A stretch of 64,000 nt of DNA from an uncultured Corynebacterium sp. (GTDB lineage: Bacteria > Actinomycetota > Actinomycetes > Mycobacteriales > Mycobacteriaceae). Made by a program: the position numbers and the translations under genes. The stretch spans positions 1 to 64,000 of the forward strand of contig NZ_CABTZR010000003.1 in the NCBI RefSeq assembly GCF_902489365.1. The letters are read 5' to 3'. Positions 23,796-33,379 of the stretch are shown piece by piece. The notes below the pieces were generated by a model that was given only the letters and a program-made list of their open reading frames with translations, made no database searches and was not told the origin of the DNA. The first letter of the stretch is position 1. The number at the start of each line of letters is the position of its first letter.

Positions 23796-25427
23796 TTAGT
23801 CGGCGGAGTAGAGCTCGTCCTCCTCTATCTCATCAGGATCCGGCAGTTCTAGGAGCTCGCGGTGCAGCTCATGGAACTCCTCCGACCAGCCCGCGCGGTC
23901 GGTGCGGGCGAGGCCGCCCATTTCAATGTCGGTGCCACCATTGGCCCCCGGGCGGATACGTACCCACACGCGGCGGCGCTTAATCACCAGCGAACCGACC
24001 AGGGATACCAGCATGACCAGCGCGGACACGAGAACCCAGCCCTGGAAGGGGTCATAGGAAATCTGGTAGTTCGCGAATTCGGAGGCGCCGTCGAAGGTGA
24101 TCTTCGTGCCGTCGTCCAGCGTGACCGATTCACCCTGGTTCAGGTTGACGCGGTCGATCTTCTGCAGCTGGCCCGTGTGGACCAGGTTGGAATCGAGGGA
24201 GAAGAGGGACTGCGGGGTACCCGTGTCCAGGCCGGCATCGCCGCGGTAGATATCGATAGCCACGGCCGGATCCAGCATCGCTGGGTAGGAAGACTGCAGC
24301 AGCTTGCCGTTCTCACCGGCCCACTCAGCGGTCGGTGCAAAGAGGCCCTGGATGGCAATCTGGTTTTGACGCCGCTCAAACAGGTCCGGGTACATGCCCG
24401 CAGGCGGGTCGAAGCGCATAACGCCCGAAGAGAGGAAGAACGTGGTGTCGGTCGGCTGAAACTGAATGGTCTGTGTGCGCTTTTCGCCGTTGGGCCACTC
24501 CACCGTCATGGTCGGCGCAAAACCATGGCCCTGCAGGTAAACGCGGTTATTCTCAATGCGCAGCGGGTGGTTGACCTGCAGCTGGTAGTCCTCCCAGGTC
24601 TCCGGGTCCGTGAAGATGTCGTCGCCGGCGGCATAGGACACGTTCGAGGTGAACATCTCCGCCTGGCCATTGGGCAGGTAGTCCGCGGTGAAATCGTGGG
24701 CCAAGAAGCAGAAGGGGTGCAGCCCGGTGCCGTCGAATAGCGGGCCGGCGCGGAAGGAGTCATAGACGGAGGTGGAGGTGTTGCAGAACTCCGTGGATTG
24801 CGCCTGCTCTTGGGTCTGCCCCTGAGAGTTCTTCTCCGTGACCACGATGACCTGGCCCTCGTAGTGCATCAGGCGCCCAGCTGCCATGGTCAGCAGGATG
24901 GCTACGAGCGCGATGTGGAAGATGAGGTTGCACAGCTCGCGGGCATAGCCGCGCTCCGCGGAGAAGGATTGCGCACCCGCGCGGTCCTTCTCGGGCGAGA
25001 CCTCGGAGACTCGCCACTTCTCCAGCATGGTCTTGGTGGCCGCGGCGATCTCCTCCGGGGACTTCTCTGAGTGCCCGGTGGCGTTCAGCGGCATCTTTTC
25101 CAGGTACTTCGGCGCGCGCGTCGGCGGGGTGCGGTAGGCCTTGTAGTGATCCCAGGAGCGCGGGATGATGCAACCCACCAGGGAAATCATGAGCAGGACG
25201 TAGATGGCCTGGAACCAGACGGAGGAGAAAACGTCGAAAAGCTGCAGCTTGTCGTAGATCTCCGCAACCTTACCGTTGGTCTCAATGAAGTCGTTGACGT
25301 TGGACTCATTGAGCGAGCGCTGGGGCAGAAGCGATCCGGGGATGGCGGCAATGGCCAGCAGGAAGAGCAGCGCCAGTGCGGTGCGCATGCTGGTCAGCCA
25401 GTGCCAGGCCTTGCGGATATATCTCAC
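23796..25427 (-). CDS. resB: Cytochrome c biogenesis protein ResB
   Basis: A 543-residue ResB/Ccs1 protein. Helices near residues 14-30, 70-90 and 165-185, with a last one near 470, bracket a large outer domain. The N-terminal WLTSMRTALALLFLLAIAAIPGSLLPQ and the IIPRSWDHYKA region are typical. It forms the heme-ligation complex with CcsB. It lies 12 bp downstream of ccdA, so they share a transcript. Its acidic C-terminal tail is cytoplasmic. Confidence 0.92.
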   Translation of the reverse strand: MRYIRKAWHWLTSMRTALALLFLLAIAAIPGSLLPQRSLNESNVNDFIETNGKVAEIYDKLQLFDVFSSVWFQAIYVLLMISLVGCIIPRSWDHYKAYRTPPTRAPKYLEKMPLNATGHSEKSPEEIAAATKTMLEKWRVSEVSPEKDRAGAQSFSAERGYARELCNLIFHIALVAILLTMAAGRLMHYEGQVIVVTEKNSQGQTQEQAQSTEFCNTSTSVYDSFRAGPLFDGTGLHPFCFLAHDFTADYLPNGQAEMFTSNVSYAAGDDIFTDPETWEDYQLQVNHPLRIENNRVYLQGHGFAPTMTVEWPNGEKRTQTIQFQPTDTTFFLSSGVMRFDPPAGMYPDLFERRQNQIAIQGLFAPTAEWAGENGKLLQSSYPAMLDPAVAIDIYRGDAGLDTGTPQSLFSLDSNLVHTGQLQKIDRVNLNQGESVTLDDGTKITFDGASEFANYQISYDPFQGWVLVSALVMLVSLVGSLVIKRRRVWVRIRPGANGGTDIEMGGLARTDRAGWSEEFHELHRELLELPDPDEIEEDELYSAD

Positions 25428-25439
25428 GAAAATTCTCCT

Positions 25440-26246
25440 TTAAATCAGCGTCGCGCCATAGGACACAGTCCACTGGCGGATGGCGTTGATGAAATCTCCC
25501 CAGAGCCCGGTCAGCAGTGCCAGACCGACGAGGATCATGGCGATGCCGCCAACGATCTGGATGGCGCGGGAGTGTTTGCGCATCCAGGTCACGGTGCGCA
25601 TCGCTTTGGCGGAGCCCAGTGCCACGAGCAGGAAGGGCAGGCCGAGGCCCAGGCAGTAGCCGATGATCAGGATCGTGCCGCGCAGCGCGGTGGTTCCTTC
25701 GGTGCCGGCGGATACGGACAGGATGGCGGCCAGCGTGGGGCCCAGGCACGGGGTCCAGCCCAGGGCGAAAACCCCGCCGAGCAGGGGCGCGCCCAGCCAC
25801 GTGGTCCAGCGCCGCGGCGCCATGCGGGTGTCCTTCTGCAACACCGGCACCACGCCCATGAACACCACACCCATGAGGATGGTGATGATGCCACCGGCGC
25901 GCATGAGGGTATCCGCGTTGAGAGTCAGCGCCGAAATGGCGCCGAAGACCGACACGGTGGCCAGGACGAAGACGACGGTAAAGCCCAGCACGAAGAGTGC
26001 TGCGGCACCGACGACGGCCCAACGCCGGCGCTTGCCGACGCCCACCCCCAGCTCCTCGTCATAACTCACCTCACCGCCCACCACGGAGGCGAGGTAGGAG
26101 ATATAACCCGGAACCAGTGGAACCACACATGGCGAGGCGAAGGAGACTAACCCGGCCACAGCGGCGGCGAGTACTCCAATCAGGAGCGGGCCGGACACTG
26201 CGGCATCAGCAAAGCTTTGTCCCACGCCGTCATCGGCAAGGATCAC
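25440..26246 (-). CDS. ccdA: Thiol-disulfide electron carrier CcdA
   Basis: A 268-residue polytopic membrane protein. The two conserved cysteines lie in FASPCVVPLVPGYISYLAS (helix 1) and LGWTPCLGPTLAAIL (helix 4), which pass electrons from cytoplasmic thioredoxin to extracytoplasmic ResA. Its start overlaps the stop of the resA-like gene by 4 bp. Confidence 0.92.
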   Translation of the reverse strand: MILADDGVGQSFADAAVSGPLLIGVLAAAVAGLVSFASPCVVPLVPGYISYLASVVGGEVSYDEELGVGVGKRRRWAVVGAAALFVLGFTVVFVLATVSVFGAISALTLNADTLMRAGGIITILMGVVFMGVVPVLQKDTRMAPRRWTTWLGAPLLGGVFALGWTPCLGPTLAAILSVSAGTEGTTALRGTILIIGYCLGLGLPFLLVALGSAKAMRTVTWMRKHSRAIQIVGGIAMILVGLALLTGLWGDFINAIRQWTVSYGATLI

Positions 26247-26848
26247 TGTTCTTTCTCCAGCTCGTCGACGACCTCGAGGACATCCTTCTCCGTGATCTCG
26301 GTCAGGAAGACTGCGGCGGGGCGGTGCTGCTTATCCAGCACGATGGTGGTGGGTACCACGGAGGTGGGCACGCCGCCGAGGGCCGCGGCCGTCTTGAAGG
26401 GCGGATCGTAGATGGAGGGGTACTCCAGGCCATTATCGGCCATAAAGTCCCGGGAGATCTCCGGGTTGAAGTCCTTGACGTTGATGCCTAGCACGGTGCC
26501 GACCTTGCGCTTTTGCAGCTCCGCGTGGATGGCCTGGAGGTCATCTGATTCGGAGCGGCACGGCGCGCACCACTGGCCCCAAGAGTTGAGGACGACGATC
26601 TGGTCCTGAAAATCCGAGAGCTTGATCGTCGTGGACTCATCCCGCAGGTCCTCGCCGGAGAAATCCTTGAGCGGCTTGCGGTCCTCCTCCGCATAGCGGA
26701 TGGTGGTCTGCCCGCCGGGCGAGATGAACTGGAAGGTGCCGCCGGAAGCCACGGCGTTCTGCGCGTTCTCCTCGCTTTGCGCACAGCCAGCCAATGCCAA
26801 CACAGCGACAGCGCTGGCCACCGTGGCGCGGATAGTTCTGCGTCCCAT
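26243..26848 (-). CDS. ResA/TlpA-like thioredoxin lipoprotein
   Basis: A 201-residue exported thioredoxin-fold protein. The lipobox is LAGC (Cys about residue 21) and the active site is WCAPC within NSWGQWCAPCRSE. The cis-Pro strand follows (VVPTTIVLD). It probably keeps apocytochrome c cysteines reduced, receiving electrons from CcdA. ATG 26848 overlaps the stop of the phosphatase gene (TAATG) and gives a correct signal peptide; the longer frame to 26947 does not. Confidence 0.9.
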   Translation of the reverse strand: MGRRTIRATVASAVAVLALAGCAQSEENAQNAVASGGTFQFISPGGQTTIRYAEEDRKPLKDFSGEDLRDESTTIKLSDFQDQIVVLNSWGQWCAPCRSESDDLQAIHAELQKRKVGTVLGINVKDFNPEISRDFMADNGLEYPSIYDPPFKTAAALGGVPTSVVPTTIVLDKQHRPAAVFLTEITEKDVLEVVDELEKEQ

Positions 26849-27456
26849 TAGATGTCCTGCGCCGGTTCGGAGTAGAAGATATCGATGATTTCGCGGTCGC
26901 GGTAGACCAGCGAGGTCACCGAGGCCAAGTCGCATTCGCGGTTCCACGGCGCGTGGGCCAGGCGCTTGCCCAGCACGGTGCGTTGCACCATGACGATGGG
27001 CAGCTGGTGGGACACCACGATGGCCTCGTGCCCCTCGGCCTTAGCCCGGGCGCGCTCAGCGGCGTCCATCATGCGCGCGGCGATCTCCTCGAAAGGCTCG
27101 CCCCACGAGGGCTTGAGCGGGTTGACCATGAGCGGCCAGCGCTGCGGGTTCCACAGCTGCGAGTTCCAGCCCTTGGTGCGCAGGCCCTCGAAGCGGTTAC
27201 CGGACTCGATGACGCCCTTATCGACGTCCACCTCCAAGCCCGTCACCTTCGCAATCGGCATCGCGGTTTCCTGCGCGCGCTGCAACGGCGAGGCCGCCAA
27301 GTAGGTCACGTCATGGCCTTCGAAGGCTTTCGCCGTGCGTGCGGCCATGGAATGCCCACGGGAGGACAAGTGATAGCCCGGGATGCGCCCGTAGAGGATC
27401 TTATCCGGGTTATAAACCTCTCCGTGGCGGACAAAGTGGACGATGGTAGTGGACAT
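26848..27456 (-). CDS. Histidine phosphatase / phosphoglycerate mutase family protein
   Basis: A 202-residue protein with the RHGE catalytic motif (HFVRHGEVYNPDKILYGR) at residue 10 and the second histidine in EAIVVSHQLPIV. The mycobacterial homologue lies at the same place, between hemL and resA. The substrate is unknown; a glycolytic role is unlikely because gpmA is present at 59475-60224. Confidence 0.85.
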   Translation of the reverse strand: MSTTIVHFVRHGEVYNPDKILYGRIPGYHLSSRGHSMAARTAKAFEGHDVTYLAASPLQRAQETAMPIAKVTGLEVDVDKGVIESGNRFEGLRTKGWNSQLWNPQRWPLMVNPLKPSWGEPFEEIAARMMDAAERARAKAEGHEAIVVSHQLPIVMVQRTVLGKRLAHAPWNRECDLASVTSLVYRDREIIDIFYSEPAQDI

Positions 27457-27487
27457 ATACCTGTGTCTATCCCCTCAAATGGTTGGT

Positions 27488-28813
27488 TTACTGCGGGCGC
27501 TGCGCGCTGGCAGCGGCCTGGGCGGCAGGCTTGAGAGCTGCCTCGATTACCTCAAAATCATTGTCCGTGAGCGCATCAGACACAAACCAAGTCTCGAAGG
27601 CTGACGGCGGGACGTAGACGCCGCCTTCCAGCAGAGCGTGGAAGAAGGGTGCGAAGCGCCAGGTATCGGCGGCCTGCATATCGGCAAAGTTGCGGCCTTG
27701 CCCCTCGGCGAAACGGATGGAGAACATCGTCTCCGCGCGCTGAATGTGGTGTGCCACGCCGGCGGCATCAAGTGCCGCCGTAATGAGGCCGGTCAGGCGG
27801 TCCGCGTTGGCCTGCAGGCGCGGGTACAGCTCTTCGTTGGCCAGCTCCAGGGAAGCCAGGCCGGAGGCCATCGCCACCGGGTTTCCGGACAGCGTGCCCG
27901 CCTGGTAGACGGGGCCAGCCGGGGCGAGGGAAGCCATGACGTCGGCGCGACCACCGAAGGCAGCGGCCGGCAGGCCACCAGAGACCACCTTGCCGAAGGT
28001 CACCAGGTCACCCGCTACCCCATCGACGCCGAACCAGCCCTTGAAGGAGGTACGGAAACCGGTCATGACCTCGTCGAGGATGAGCAGGGCGCCGTCGGCA
28101 TGCGCGATCTCCTTGAGCGCCGCATTGAAGCCCTCCTCCGGGGCCACGGTGCCCATGTTGCCGGCGGCTGCTTCCGCGATAATGCAGGCGATCTCTCCCG
28201 GGTGCGCGGCAAAGGCCTCGCGGACAGCGTCGAGATCGTTGTACGGGACAACGATGGTATCTGCGGCCGAAGCGCCGGTCACGCCCGGGGAATCCGGGAG
28301 CGCGAAGGTGGCCACGCCGGAGCCAGCCGATGCCAACAGCGCATCCACGTGGCCGTGGTAGCAGCCTTCAAACTTCAGGACCTTGGCGCGGCCGGTAAAA
28401 CCGCGGGCCAGGCGCACGGCGGACATGGTAGCCTCCGTGCCGGAGTTGACCAGGCGCACCTGCTCCACGGCGGTGCGCTTGACGATGTGCTCCGCCAGCA
28501 GCGTCTCGCCCTCGGTCGGGGCGCCGAAGGAGAGGCCGTCGGCAGCCGCCTTCTGCACCGCCTCCACGATGGCCGGGTGGGCATTGCCGTGGATCATCGG
28601 GCCATAGGAGCTGACCAGGTCGACGTACTCATTACCGTCGATATCCCAGAGGCGAGAGCCCTTACCGCGAGCGATAACGCGGGCTTGACCGCCCACGGAC
28701 CCGAAGGCGCGGACCGGGGAATTCACACCGCCCGGGGTGACCTTGGTGGCGCGCTCGAACCACTCGGCGGACTGGGACGTGTTCTGCTGGTTTAGCTGGC
28801 TGGAGTTAGGCAT
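27488..28813 (-). CDS. hemL: Glutamate-1-semialdehyde 2,1-aminomutase
   Basis: A 441-residue class III PLP aminotransferase that makes 5-aminolevulinate from glutamate 1-semialdehyde, the second C5-pathway step after Hem[16 protein letters not shown] near the N-terminus, [11 protein letters not shown], and the PLP lysine in [18 protein letters not shown] are visible. ATG 28813 is preferred over ATG 28822. It lies 31 bp upstream of the phosphatase and cytochrome c genes, so heme supply and cytochrome assembly are probably co-transcribed. Confidence 0.95.
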   Translation of the reverse strand: MPNSSQLNQQNTSQSAEWFERATKVTPGGVNSPVRAFGSVGGQARVIARGKGSRLWDIDGNEYVDLVSSYGPMIHGNAHPAIVEAVQKAAADGLSFGAPTEGETLLAEHIVKRTAVEQVRLVNSGTEATMSAVRLARGFTGRAKVLKFEGCYHGHVDALLASAGSGVATFALPDSPGVTGASAADTIVVPYNDLDAVREAFAAHPGEIACIIAEAAAGNMGTVAPEEGFNAALKEIAHADGALLILDEVMTGFRTSFKGWFGVDGVAGDLVTFGKVVSGGLPAAAFGGRADVMASLAPAGPVYQAGTLSGNPVAMASGLASLELANEELYPRLQANADRLTGLITAALDAAGVAHHIQRAETMFSIRFAEGQGRNFADMQAADTWRFAPFFHALLEGGVYVPPSAFETWFVSDALTDNDFEVIEAALKPAAQAAASAQRPQ

Positions 28814-29024
28814 AGCCCACATTGTATCGGTTTTAGCCCTATACAAAAGTTGGAGTCCCCTCGTGTCTTGCAGCCTCCTCTCCACCACCTCGCGAGTACC
28901 CTCAGCGCGCTCGCGCTGCGCACCCGCCATGGGAACGCTATGCTGGCAGCACACCGTTGATTCTGCCTTCCTTTATTAAGCGCTGGGGTGCGCTGTGGGG
29001 AGGCACTACTTAAGGGGGACTCCC

Positions 29025-29492
29025 ATGGCATCGTGCCGTATTCTTGTCATTTTTGCTTGCCTTCCGCTTTCTGCCTGCGCTGCCACGCAGGCTGAACCCG
29101 CTCCGCGAGCCGAGCCCAGTCCCACCACCTCGGCCCAACCGACGTCCTGGGAGCCGAATGCCCTACCTCAGCCGGTCAACCGCTTGGGCGACACCACCTC
29201 CATCGCACCAGTCCCGGTCGAACCAGAACCTGAAGCCGAAGCACCAGCTCCCGCACCCGCAGTAGCCGAAACACCCACGCCGCGCGTCGAAGTAGAAACC
29301 GTCACCGTCCGCGCGCCAGCGCCCGCACCAGCGCCCCGTCCGGCCCCACCGCAGCGGCCCAAACCCAAGTTTGAGCTTCCCGAGCCCCCGCAGATCCCCC
29401 TCCCGCCGGAAGTTCAGGAGGGTCTCGATCAGCTACCCAAACTGCCGCCTTTGCCGAAGGCGGAAGAAATCCGCATCGATGTGCCCTTCTAG
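29025..29492 (+). CDS. Proline-rich secreted lipoprotein
   Basis: A 155-residue protein with a lipoprotein signal (ILVIFACLPLSAC, lipobox LSAC). The mature part is low complexity, rich in Pro, Ala and Glu (EAEAPAPAPAVAETPTP, RAPAPAPAPRPAPPQRP), and ends with LPPEVQEGLDQLPKLPPLP and a short acidic tail. Such a chain may span the wall, but its function is unknown. ATG 29025 is chosen because AAGGGGG stands about 6 nt upstream. The palindromic repeat copy 2 begins 15 bp after its stop. Confidence 0.65.
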   Translation: MASCRILVIFACLPLSACAATQAEPAPRAEPSPTTSAQPTSWEPNALPQPVNRLGDTTSIAPVPVEPEPEAEAPAPAPAVAETPTPRVEVETVTVRAPAPAPAPRPAPPQRPKPKFELPEPPQIPLPPEVQEGLDQLPKLPPLPKAEEIRIDVPF

Positions 29493-29507
29493 ATGGGGCT
29501 ACCAAGT

Positions 29508-29569
29508 ACGTTTCGATCAAATAGCGGCAGAAAATCGCCGATTTTGGGGCCCTTATTTGATCGAAACGT
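29508..29569. repeat. Palindromic repeat element, copy 2
   Basis: A perfect 16-bp inverted repeat, ACGTTTCGATCAAATA and its complement, encloses a 30-nt core with AAAATCGCCGATTTT and GGGGCCC. The arms share TTTCGATCAAATA with copy 1 (582-641). It lies between the lipoprotein gene and the efflux operon. Confidence 0.75.
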
Positions 29570-29601
29570 CACCAGACTGCACAGCCCAACGTCCTCTAGG
29601 G

Positions 29602-29619
29602 GTAGACCCTGATCTACCT
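29602..29619. promoter_or_regulatory. Candidate operator upstream of the efflux operon
   Basis: The dyad GGTAGA-CCCTGA-TCTACC is extended outward by TAGG and CCTA. Further down, GTTAATCTGA (29662) and GTTAACCTGA (29691) form a direct repeat 29 bp apart just before the start of the adaptor gene. No regulator gene is adjacent, so the binding protein is unknown. Confidence 0.4.
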
Positions 29620-29713
29620 CCTATATTCCCCCACTGCGCATGACAAGACACATGCCCGAGAGTTAATCTGAACCCGATTTCAATGACGGCGTTAACCTGA
29701 CAGTAAGGGATTC

Positions 29714-31324
29714 ATGAATAAGAAAGCTCTCGGCATCACTGCTGGCGCTATCGCTGCGGTTCTCCTCGCAGGCGGCGGTGGAATGTACGCACTAACCAGT
29801 GGGTCTTCCGATATTCAGCTCACCGCAACCGATGTCACGAAAACCGCCAAAGAAGACCTCATCAGCTCCGTCTCCGCCTCCGGAACGGTTTCTGCCGAGC
29901 GCGAACTCTCGCTGACCACCTCACTGACCGGCCCCATCCAGTCCTTGGACGCGAAGGTGGGCGATCGCGTCGAGGCCCAACAGCTGCTCGGCCGCATGGA
30001 CACCACCGAAACCGAGCGTGAACTCGAGGCCCAGCGCACCTCCCAGGAGGCAGGCAAGCTCGAGGCCGTCCATCAGATCGAGGACGCCCAGCTGCAGCTG
30101 CGCCAGCTCCAGGATTCCCTCGACCAAGGCCTCAACCCCGAGGTCAACAGCGCCCAATCCGCCGTGAACTCGGCACAGACCGAGTACGCCGAGGCGCAGC
30201 GCAAGCTCGATGATGCCCTCGCCGCCAAGGGCGACCGCCCCGAGATTGCAGAGGCACGCGCCGCCGTCGAACAAGCACGCTCCGGCGTGCGCGATGCTGA
30301 GTCCAAGTCTTTCCAGTCCGCACTGGCCTCCCTCGGCACCGCCACCGAGGATCCCTCCGGCCTCAACACCGCCAGCGCTTTCTTGAGCTATCTGGACTCC
30401 GATGAGGCAGTGCAGGACTCCGAGCGTCAGCTCAAGCAGTCCGAGGAATCCTATGGCCGCGTCCTCCGCGGTATCGACCGCGAACTGGGCGAACAACAGC
30501 GCGCGACCGCCGCCTCCTACCAAGCGGTTGCCGATGCCGAACGCGCACTGCAAGCCAGCAACCTCGCCATCGAGCAGCAGATTTCCTCCCAGTCCCAAGC
30601 GGTGAACCATGCGGTGGAATCGGCGGCGTCGGCAAGCGCGAATAACGCCAAGGAAAATGGGCCGCTGGAGTACCGGCTCTCCCAGGCCGACCTGCGCTCC
30701 CCACTGGCGGGAGTCATCACCGCCGTCAATGGCAAAGCCGGCATGCCCGCCGAAGGCCCTATCCTCACCGTGGCGGATGACTCCTCCCTGTTGGTGAAAT
30801 CCACGGTCAAGGAGGGCGATATCGCCCGCATCAAGGTCGGCGATGAAGTCTCCTTCACCTCGCCGTCGAGCCCCGGCAAGGAGTACAAAGGCAAGGTCGC
30901 CTTCATCTCCCCCACCGCTGAACAGCCCGACGTCGAGGCCGGTGCAGGCGGCGGATCCGGCAACCCAACTGGTTCCTCCAAGCCCGAATTCCCCGTGCAC
31001 ATCCGCGTCGATGGCAACCGCGAAGGCCTGCGCCTCGGTTCCACCACGAAGGTGAAGATCATTACGAAGAAGGATAAGAACGTCATCACCGTGCCGCTCT
31101 CCGCCATCTATGACGACAGCGGCAAGAAGAACGTTCTCGTCATCGACAACGGCACGATCCAGGCGCGCGAAGTGAAGGTCGCCAGCGAATCTGATTTCTC
31201 TGCCGCCATCTCCTCCGGCCTCAAGGAGGGCGAAACCGTCATCAGCCAGGCGGATACGCACAAGGACATGGTCGGCATGTCCGCCTCCGTCGATGGCTCC
31301 GATGATGCGGAAGAGAACGCATGA
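29714..31324 (+). CDS. Efflux adaptor, HlyD/MacA family
   Basis: A 536-residue membrane-fusion type protein. An N-terminal signal anchor (GITAGAIAAVLLAGGGGMYAL) is followed by a biotinyl-lipoyl half (LSLTTSLTGPIQSLDAKVGDRVEAQQLLGRMD), a long Gln/Ala/Glu coiled coil (about residues 90-310), the second lipoyl half (LSQADLRSPLAGVITAVNGKAG) and a beta-barrel end. In a monoderm with an outer mycolate layer it may link the MacB-type pump to the envelope. It is the first gene of a three-gene operon with 4-bp overlaps. Confidence 0.85.
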   Translation: MNKKALGITAGAIAAVLLAGGGGMYALTSGSSDIQLTATDVTKTAKEDLISSVSASGTVSAERELSLTTSLTGPIQSLDAKVGDRVEAQQLLGRMDTTETERELEAQRTSQEAGKLEAVHQIEDAQLQLRQLQDSLDQGLNPEVNSAQSAVNSAQTEYAEAQRKLDDALAAKGDRPEIAEARAAVEQARSGVRDAESKSFQSALASLGTATEDPSGLNTASAFLSYLDSDEAVQDSERQLKQSEESYGRVLRGIDRELGEQQRATAASYQAVADAERALQASNLAIEQQISSQSQAVNHAVESAASASANNAKENGPLEYRLSQADLRSPLAGVITAVNGKAGMPAEGPILTVADDSSLLVKSTVKEGDIARIKVGDEVSFTSPSSPGKEYKGKVAFISPTAEQPDVEAGAGGGSGNPTGSSKPEFPVHIRVDGNREGLRLGSTTKVKIITKKDKNVITVPLSAIYDDSGKKNVLVIDNGTIQAREVKVASESDFSAAISSGLKEGETVISQADTHKDMVGMSASVDGSDDAEENA

Positions 31325-31995
31325 GCCGCCTCATTGAGATGCGGGGAATCGTCAAACGTTTCAACGAGGGCCTCGACAGCGAGCTAACCGTCATCCCGGG
31401 CCTCGATTTCAGCGTGGACGAAGGCGAATTTGTGGCAGTCGTGGGCCAGTCCGGCTCCGGCAAGTCCACGCTCATGAACATCATTGGCTTGCTCGACCGC
31501 CCCACCGCCGGCGAGTACCAGCTGGCTGGCGTGGATGCGCTGGCGCTTGGCGACGACAAACTGGCCTCCTTCCGCGGCCAAAAAATCGGTTTCATCTTCC
31601 AGAATTTCAACCTGATTGGCCGTATGTCCGCGCTGAAGAACGTGGAGATGCCCATGGTTTATGCAGGTGTTTCTGCCCACGAGCGCACCCAGCGTGCAGA
31701 AAATCTCTTGGAGATGGTCGGCATGAGCGACCGCATGAACCACTTGCCCAACGAGCTTTCTGGTGGCCAAAAGCAGCGCGTGGCTGTAGCCCGCGCCTTG
31801 GCCAATCAGCCGGAGATTCTGTTGGCGGACGAGCCCACCGGTGCGCTGGATTCGCAGACCGGCCGCATGGTCATGGACTTATTCCACGAACTGCACCGCA
31901 CGCATGGAAAGACCATTTTGTTCATTACCCACAACCCGGAATTGGCTGATGAATGCAGCCGCACCGTCACGATGAAGGACGGTGTGCTGTCATGA
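31321..31995 (+). CDS. MacB-type ABC transporter, ATPase
   Basis: A 224-residue ABC ATPase of the LolD/MacB group: Walker [11 protein letters not shown]-loop IFQNFNLIG, signature [10 protein letters not shown], Walker [12 protein letters not shown] and switch FITHN. It overlaps the adaptor and permease genes by 4 bp. It drives a mechanotransmission-type pump with the permease downstream. Confidence 0.9.
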   Translation: MSRLIEMRGIVKRFNEGLDSELTVIPGLDFSVDEGEFVAVVGQSGSGKSTLMNIIGLLDRPTAGEYQLAGVDALALGDDKLASFRGQKIGFIFQNFNLIGRMSALKNVEMPMVYAGVSAHERTQRAENLLEMVGMSDRMNHLPNELSGGQKQRVAVARALANQPEILLADEPTGALDSQTGRMVMDLFHELHRTHGKTILFITHNPELADECSRTVTMKDGVLS

Positions 31996-33287
31996 ATTTC
32001 GCTGAATCCACCAAGATGGCGCTGACGAGCCTGCGCACCAACAAGATGCGCTCGGCGCTAACACTCTTAGGCGTCATCATCGGCATCGCCGCGGTGATCG
32101 CCATCGTCACACTCGGCCACTCCTTGCAGGCCTCGGTTCAAAAAGACTTGGACAAGGTCGGCGCCAATAACTTCACCGTTCAGGTCAAGGAGCGCCCTGA
32201 GGAGGGCGAAGAGGAAGAAGCCGACGATCCCTTCATGGGCGGCGGCTATGTCGAGGACGAGTCCTCGATGCTCACCCCGGACATGCTGGACCGCGCCAAG
32301 GAGGTCATGGGGGACCAGATCGCCGGCATCAATATCGGCGAGTACAGCTCCTATTCCGGCGCCCTCGTGGTCGAGGGCGAATCCGGGGAGGAGACCGCCA
32401 ACCTCCTCATCCGCCCGACCAACCCGGACTATGTCTCAGGCTCCTCCTATTCCATCGTGGCCGGTCGCTTCCTCAATGAAGACGATATCGATTCCAGCCG
32501 GGCAGTAGCCATGCTGGATAAGGAGACCGCCACCAAACTTTTCGGTGCTCCTGAAGACGCCATTGGCCAATACGTAAGCTTCGAAACCCAAGAGGCCTCC
32601 CCGATTGAGCTCGCCGTCGTCGGCGTCTTTGAAGAACCGCAAACCGGCCCTCTTGTGGGCGGTGGTCCCAGCCAATCCGCCTTCGTTCCTTACCCGCTGG
32701 AAGCCGAACTTTCCGATTCCCCCGGTGCCGGCACCGCCTTCAGCGAGGTCACCGTTCGCGGCAACCCAGACTTGGATAAGTCCGCGGTGGCCAGCAACCT
32801 GCAGCGTGTCTTCGATAGCTATTACAAGGACAACCCGGACTACATGGTCAAAGTGACCGACTTCAGCGATGACCTCGCGTCCTTGAACCAGATCTTCACC
32901 ACGATGAGCCTAGTGCTCGCGGCCATCGGCGGTATCTCACTGCTCGTCGGCGGCATCGGCGTGATGAACATTATGCTCATCACCGTCACCGAGCGCACCC
33001 GCGAGATTGGCATCCGCAAGGCGCTTGGCGCACGCCGCCGTGATATCCGCATCCAGTTCATCACGGAGGCCATCGTGGTCTGCCTCATCGGTGGACTCAT
33101 CGGCATCGCCATCGGCACCGCCGCCGGCATGGCGGGTGCGGCCGCCATCGGCTCGCTCGTGGCGCCGCCGCTGTGGGCGGTTACCCTCTCGCTGCTCTTC
33201 TCGCTGGCTATTGGCCTCTTCTTTGGCTACTACCCCGCAGGGAAGGCCGCGAAGCTGGACCCGATTGAGGCGCTGCGCTACGAATGA
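31992..33287 (+). CDS. MacB-type ABC transporter, permease
   Basis: A 431-residue FtsX/MacB permease. One N-terminal helix ([20 protein letters not shown]) is followed by a large outer domain (about residues 45-275) with an unusual acidic stretch [14 protein letters not shown], and three C-terminal helices. The family motif [32 protein letters not shown] is present. The substrate is unknown: drugs, peptides or envelope lipids are options. ATG 31992 overlaps the ATPase stop (ATGA). Confidence 0.88.
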   Translation: MNFAESTKMALTSLRTNKMRSALTLLGVIIGIAAVIAIVTLGHSLQASVQKDLDKVGANNFTVQVKERPEEGEEEEADDPFMGGGYVEDESSMLTPDMLDRAKEVMGDQIAGINIGEYSSYSGALVVEGESGEETANLLIRPTNPDYVSGSSYSIVAGRFLNEDDIDSSRAVAMLDKETATKLFGAPEDAIGQYVSFETQEASPIELAVVGVFEEPQTGPLVGGGPSQSAFVPYPLEAELSDSPGAGTAFSEVTVRGNPDLDKSAVASNLQRVFDSYYKDNPDYMVKVTDFSDDLASLNQIFTTMSLVLAAIGGISLLVGGIGVMNIMLITVTERTREIGIRKALGARRRDIRIQFITEAIVVCLIGGLIGIAIGTAAGMAGAAAIGSLVAPPLWAVTLSLLFSLAIGLFFGYYPAGKAAKLDPIEALRYE

Positions 33288-33379
33288 TCCCTTTTCCTGT
33301 ACTTTCACCGTAAGAGGCACTGTTGAAACTCATATAGAAGCCATTAAGCCTCCGGTCTGGCAATTACTTCCGCTCCATC

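Noticed and set aside
27638..28795. A 385-codon plus-strand frame opposite hemL
   Set aside because: Shadow frame; hemL on the minus strand has all PLP-enzyme motifs and a conserved neighbourhood.
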